Assembly: GCA_026954325.1 (NCBI GenBank)
Contig: JAIXKK010000141.1
Location: 1 to 42,455 of the forward strand
Length of the DNA: 42,455 nucleotides
DNA from: Bryobacterales bacterium
Lineage (GTDB): Bacteria > Acidobacteriota > Terriglobia > Bryobacterales > Bryobacteraceae
Reading direction: 5' to 3'
Shown: positions 39,917 to 42,455 of the stretch, one piece after another
Position numbering within the stretch: the first letter of the stretch is position 1
How the letters are laid out: every line of letters starts with the position of its first letter
Translations under genes and position numbers: made by a program
The notes under the pieces: generated by a model
What the model saw: the letters and a program-made list of their open reading frames with translations, nothing else
The model's database searches: none
What the model was told of the DNA's origin: nothing

Positions 39917-41829
39917 TGGTGGTCTCCTTGGCGGGATTGCCGGGCGATGGCGTCCAGTCTACGGCTGAGTTCCTGTTCGATCATGGCGGGGGGGAGCGGA
40001 CTGCCGGGGACGCGGGACCAGCAATCGATGTCGAACAGGGTTTGGGCGCGCAGAAGTTGAGCGAGCTGCGAATAGCGCCGGGTCTCGGGCGTGAGGTAGG
40101 GTTTGCCGGTCTCGTCGCTGTAGTTGATTTCGACGGTCATGACGTGGCGGAAGCGAGAAAAGATGCGTTTCAGACCGGGTTCGAGGGGGGAGAGGAAGCG
40201 GAGGTGAAGGGAGGAGACTTTCGCGCCGCGAGCGCGGAGGCGGTCCACCGCTTCCTCGATGGCTCCGAGAGTGGAGCCCCAACCGACCACCAGGAGGTCG
40301 CCTTCCTCGCCGCCGTGGACTTGGGGGGCGATGAGGGAACCGGCGAGGACGGCGAGTTTCCGGCTGCGCATCTCCATGGAACGCTGGTTGATGCCGGATT
40401 CGTAGGCGACGTGGCTGTACTCGTCGTGGGCAAGGCCGGTGAGGACGTACTGGCCGTGTTTCTGGCCGGGAATGGGGCGGGGGGAGAGGCCGGTATCGGG
40501 ATCCCAGGCAAAGGGGGCGACTTCGGGATCCCAATCGCTCTGATCGACGGGGGCGGCGAGCCAGGATTCGCTGACCTCAGGTTTGGGGAAGGGCTGCTGT
40601 CCGGTGGCGAGGTTGGCGTCGGAGAGCACCATGACGGGGGTGCGGAACTCTTCGGCGAGTTTGCGGGCGGTGACCATGAAGTGGAAGCACTCTTCAATGG
40701 TGGCGGGGGCGAGGATGATTTTGGGGCTGTCGCCCGGGGATGCGTAGAGGGCGGCGAGGAGATCGCCCTGTTCGATTTTGGTGGGCAAGCCGGTGGAGGG
40801 CCCGCCGCGCTGGACGACGACAATGACCAGCGGCACTTCGGCCATGACGGCAAAGCCGATGAATTCGGTTTTGAGGGCGAGGCCGGGGCCCGAGGTGATG
40901 GTGACGGCGGTGCGGCCGGCGTAGGAGGCTCCGATGGCGAAGCCGATGGCGGCGATTTCGTCCTCGGCCTGGTGGACAAAGCCGCCCACCTGGGGAAATG
41001 CGGAAGCGAGGAAATGGGAGGCGGAGGTGGCCGGGGTGATGGGATACATGGCGCACAGTTCCATGCCGGAGGCCATGATTCCGAGGCCGAGGGCCTGGTT
41101 ACCGTTCATGGTGACCGTGGGCGCTTCCGTTCTGGAGGCAGGGACATGGAAGCGGTGCTCAGTATTCTCGAGGGCCCATTTCCAGCCGTCCTCGAGCAGG
41201 GCGAGGTTCTTTTCGACAGCCGCGCCACCCTTTTTGGAGAAGCGTTTGGCGACCTCGGCGCGCACAAGTTCCAAGTCGAGATCATAGAGCGCGCAAAGCA
41301 TGCCGAGGACCCACATATTCTTGCCGCGGCGGGGTTCGTCGGTGAGTTTACGGCACTGCCGCTCGATGGGGATTTCGATGACGGCGTAGCCGCGGCGGCC
41401 GAAGTCCTGGACGGCTTCGGCATACATGGCGCGGATCTCATCGATGGGATTATCGGCCCAGGTGCTGTCGAGAAAGACGAGGGTGCCGGGGCGGAGAGCG
41501 TTGCTGTCAATGCGGCTATAGAGAACCTGCTCGTTGAAGGCGAAGACGACGTCAGCGAAGTCGCCGGCGTTGGTGACGGGCTTCGAGCCGATGCGGATGC
41601 GGTTGCCGCTGGCCCCGGCGCGGGAGCGGGCCGGGGGTTCAATTTCGGCGGGGATGATCTCGACGGTCCACACACCGTTGCCGTTTCGGGCGCAAATGGC
41701 TCCGAAGGACTGGCCGCAGGTCTGGGCTCCTTCGCCGGAGTCGCTGACGATTTCGACAATGTGCTGATCGACAATCTTTGGCTGGCTGCGCTGGGGGGTG
41801 GTTTGCGCTTCCAAAGCGGATAGCTTCAT
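39913..41829 (-). CDS. korA: 2-oxoacid:ferredoxin oxidoreductase, fused gamma-alpha subunit
   Basis: The 638-residue subunit joins the gamma domain (about residues 20-200: IVDQHIVEIVSDSGEGAQTC, VVFAFNEQVLYSRID) to the alpha domain (about 240-590). The latter contains GNQALGLGIMASGMELCAMY followed by PITPATSASH, and TSGPGLALKTEFIGFAVMAE, the pyrimidine-binding region, and ends with ADSLHLRFLSPLEPGL-like and VEINYSDETGK segments. Together with the beta subunit it oxidatively decarboxylates a 2-oxoacid with coenzyme A and reduces ferredoxin. Such gamma-alpha fusions are common in bacterial KorA. It opens the operon, with AAGGAG 4 bases before the ATG. The stop overlaps the beta subunit's start. 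Cytoplasmic. Confidence 0.93.
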   Translation of the reverse strand: MKLSALEAQTTPQRSQPKIVDQHIVEIVSDSGEGAQTCGQSFGAICARNGNGVWTVEIIPAEIEPPARSRAGASGNRIRIGSKPVTNAGDFADVVFAFNEQVLYSRIDSNALRPGTLVFLDSTWADNPIDEIRAMYAEAVQDFGRRGYAVIEIPIERQCRKLTDEPRRGKNMWVLGMLCALYDLDLELVRAEVAKRFSKKGGAAVEKNLALLEDGWKWALENTEHRFHVPASRTEAPTVTMNGNQALGLGIMASGMELCAMYPITPATSASHFLASAFPQVGGFVHQAEDEIAAIGFAIGASYAGRTAVTITSGPGLALKTEFIGFAVMAEVPLVIVVVQRGGPSTGLPTKIEQGDLLAALYASPGDSPKIILAPATIEECFHFMVTARKLAEEFRTPVMVLSDANLATGQQPFPKPEVSESWLAAPVDQSDWDPEVAPFAWDPDTGLSPRPIPGQKHGQYVLTGLAHDEYSHVAYESGINQRSMEMRSRKLAVLAGSLIAPQVHGGEEGDLLVVGWGSTLGAIEEAVDRLRARGAKVSSLHLRFLSPLEPGLKRIFSRFRHVMTVEINYSDETGKPYLTPETRRYSQLAQLLRAQTLFDIDCWSRVPGSPLPPAMIEQELSRRLDAIARQSRQGDHQ

Positions 41830-42137
41830 GGCTCTCCTTCCATGCGACGAGGGCGCTTCCCTCCGGAATCAGAGGAATCAGAGGTCAACGAGCATCCTCC
41901 CGGCGGGTAGTAGCACGTTGGCTTCCAGAAGGGAACAGGCGTGGGACGGGGGGGCCGCAGGGGAAGAAAGCGGGAATTGGCACTCGGGGTCGGCGGGAGC
42001 TGGGGGATTTCACCCTGCCACGGTTGTCAGGGACGTAACGGCGCTTGTTGGCCGGATCAAAGGGGCGTAGTGCGAGTTGTGGAGACACAGTTCGCACACC
42101 AGGACTTTGGCGAGCGGGTGAGATTTCGGGCATGAGG
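41830..42137. other. Spacer upstream of the oxidoreductase operon
   Basis: About 300 bases between the operon's start and the decayed gene at the right edge contain no protein-like ORF. A short tandem AATCAGAGG x2 occurs near 41868-41885. The operon's promoter should lie here on the minus strand, but I could not single out a convincing -35/-10 pair. Confidence 0.4.
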
Positions 42138-42455
42138 CTACTTTTTGAACTGGCTGAGCAGGTTCCGGATGCTGGCGGAGAAGTCTTTCGCCTCTTCTTC
42201 GACCTGCCTAATGGCATTGGTGACGCCGGGCGGGAGGAGATGGGAGAGCTGTTCCTGGTAGAGGCGGTTTTGCCGGCGCGGTCAGCGGCGGCACGGCCGC
42301 GATGGAGGAGGGCGGCGCCCGACGGATGGCGAGGTTAAAGACGCCAGACGGCGTGGCGGTGTATTCGGCGAGGAGGGCGTTGTAGTCTTCCCGCTCTTCG
42401 GGGGAGCGGGCTTTGCCTTCGGAGGTGATGAGCCTTGGGACCGGGCTCCGTTGAG
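42138..42455 (-). pseudogene. Decayed copy B of a small acidobacterial hypothetical gene (runs off the window)
   Basis: Reading leftward from the window edge, shifted frames spell STEPGPKA, then EEREDYNALLAEYTA, then after another shift RRQNRLYQEQLSHLLPPGVT, NAIRQVEEEAKDFSASIRNL and LSQFKK, ending at TAG (42138-42140). An in-frame TGA just before RRQN and at least two frame changes break it. The C-terminal IRQVEEEAKDF parallels VKQAEEEANLF in copy A at 15535-15861, and the DNA at 42405-42453 closely matches 15771-15820. The 5' end lies beyond the window. Confidence 0.62.

Noticed and set aside
39874..41823. 649-residue plus-strand open frame opposite korA
   Set aside because: Gly/Asp/Glu-rich mirror of a conserved oxidoreductase gene; no motif of its own.
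41868..41885. Short tandem AATCAGAGG repeat
   Set aside because: Only two units; could be chance.

Overview
The window is a GC-rich bacterial chromosome segment, most likely from the Acidobacteriota and probably the Solibacter/Bryobacter group. The strongest taxonomic clue is the C-terminal domain of the 766-residue protein at 11067-13367, which resembles the 'Solibacter uncharacterised C-terminal' domain (TIGR03437). Supporting clues are a very large Oar-type TonB-dependent receptor with an N-terminal carboxypeptidase-regulatory-like domain, a DUF1552 plus DUF1592-type cytochrome pair, and a serine/threonine kinase fused to TPR repeats. I see no tRNA, rRNA, CRISPR array, transposase or phage gene. 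All family assignments come from reading the sequence, not from searches.

Layout. 1-593: C-terminal part of a PiT phosphate transporter, followed by a decayed PQQ-type beta-propeller gene. 1.4-5.8 kb: the TonB-dependent receptor and a LolA-like protein of unknown role. 6.0-8.2 kb (minus): a secreted GH36 alpha-galactosidase. 8.3-11.0 kb: a SurA-like chaperone, a YhaM-like HD exoribonuclease and a BlaI-like repressor. 11.1-14.4 kb: the TIGR03437-type secreted repeat protein and the MsrP/YedY molybdoenzyme. 14.4-16.8 kb: a repeat-rich spacer, an epimerase-like SDR, a decayed small gene and a glycine-zipper exported protein. 16.8-17.9 kb has no gene, but holds a good promoter and terminator pair around a possible small RNA of about 115 nt. 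17.9-24.1 kb: a tightly spaced trio of an S55-like secreted protein, a secreted beta-propeller protein and RecG. 24.4-27.1 kb: biotin carboxylase, biotin carrier and a DnaC-like ATPase. 27.1-30.4 kb (minus): the DUF1592-type cytochrome and DUF1552 pair. 30.5-35.2 kb: an S41 peptidase abutting a kinase-TPR protein. 35.2-36.8 kb: a 55-residue ORF on the minus strand, a decayed nitroreductase and two small unknown genes. 36.8-41.8 kb (minus): an operon for a 2-oxoacid:ferredoxin oxidoreductase with fused gamma-alpha subunit, beta subunit and an unusual third subunit combining a degenerate PFOR-like region with a ferredoxin domain. The right edge holds a second decayed copy of the small gene seen near 15.7 kb.

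How the genes fit together. The receptor, alpha-galactosidase, S41 and S55 proteins and SurA-like chaperone suggest a Gram-negative heterotroph investing in the envelope and in polymer breakdown. The oxidoreductase operon supplies or uses reduced ferredoxin in 2-oxoacid metabolism. The + strand is strongly G-rich over most of the window but not from about 24.4 to 32.6 kb, so that block may have a different history. The least-described items are the third subunit of the oxidoreductase operon, the candidate small RNA and the paired decayed small-gene copies.
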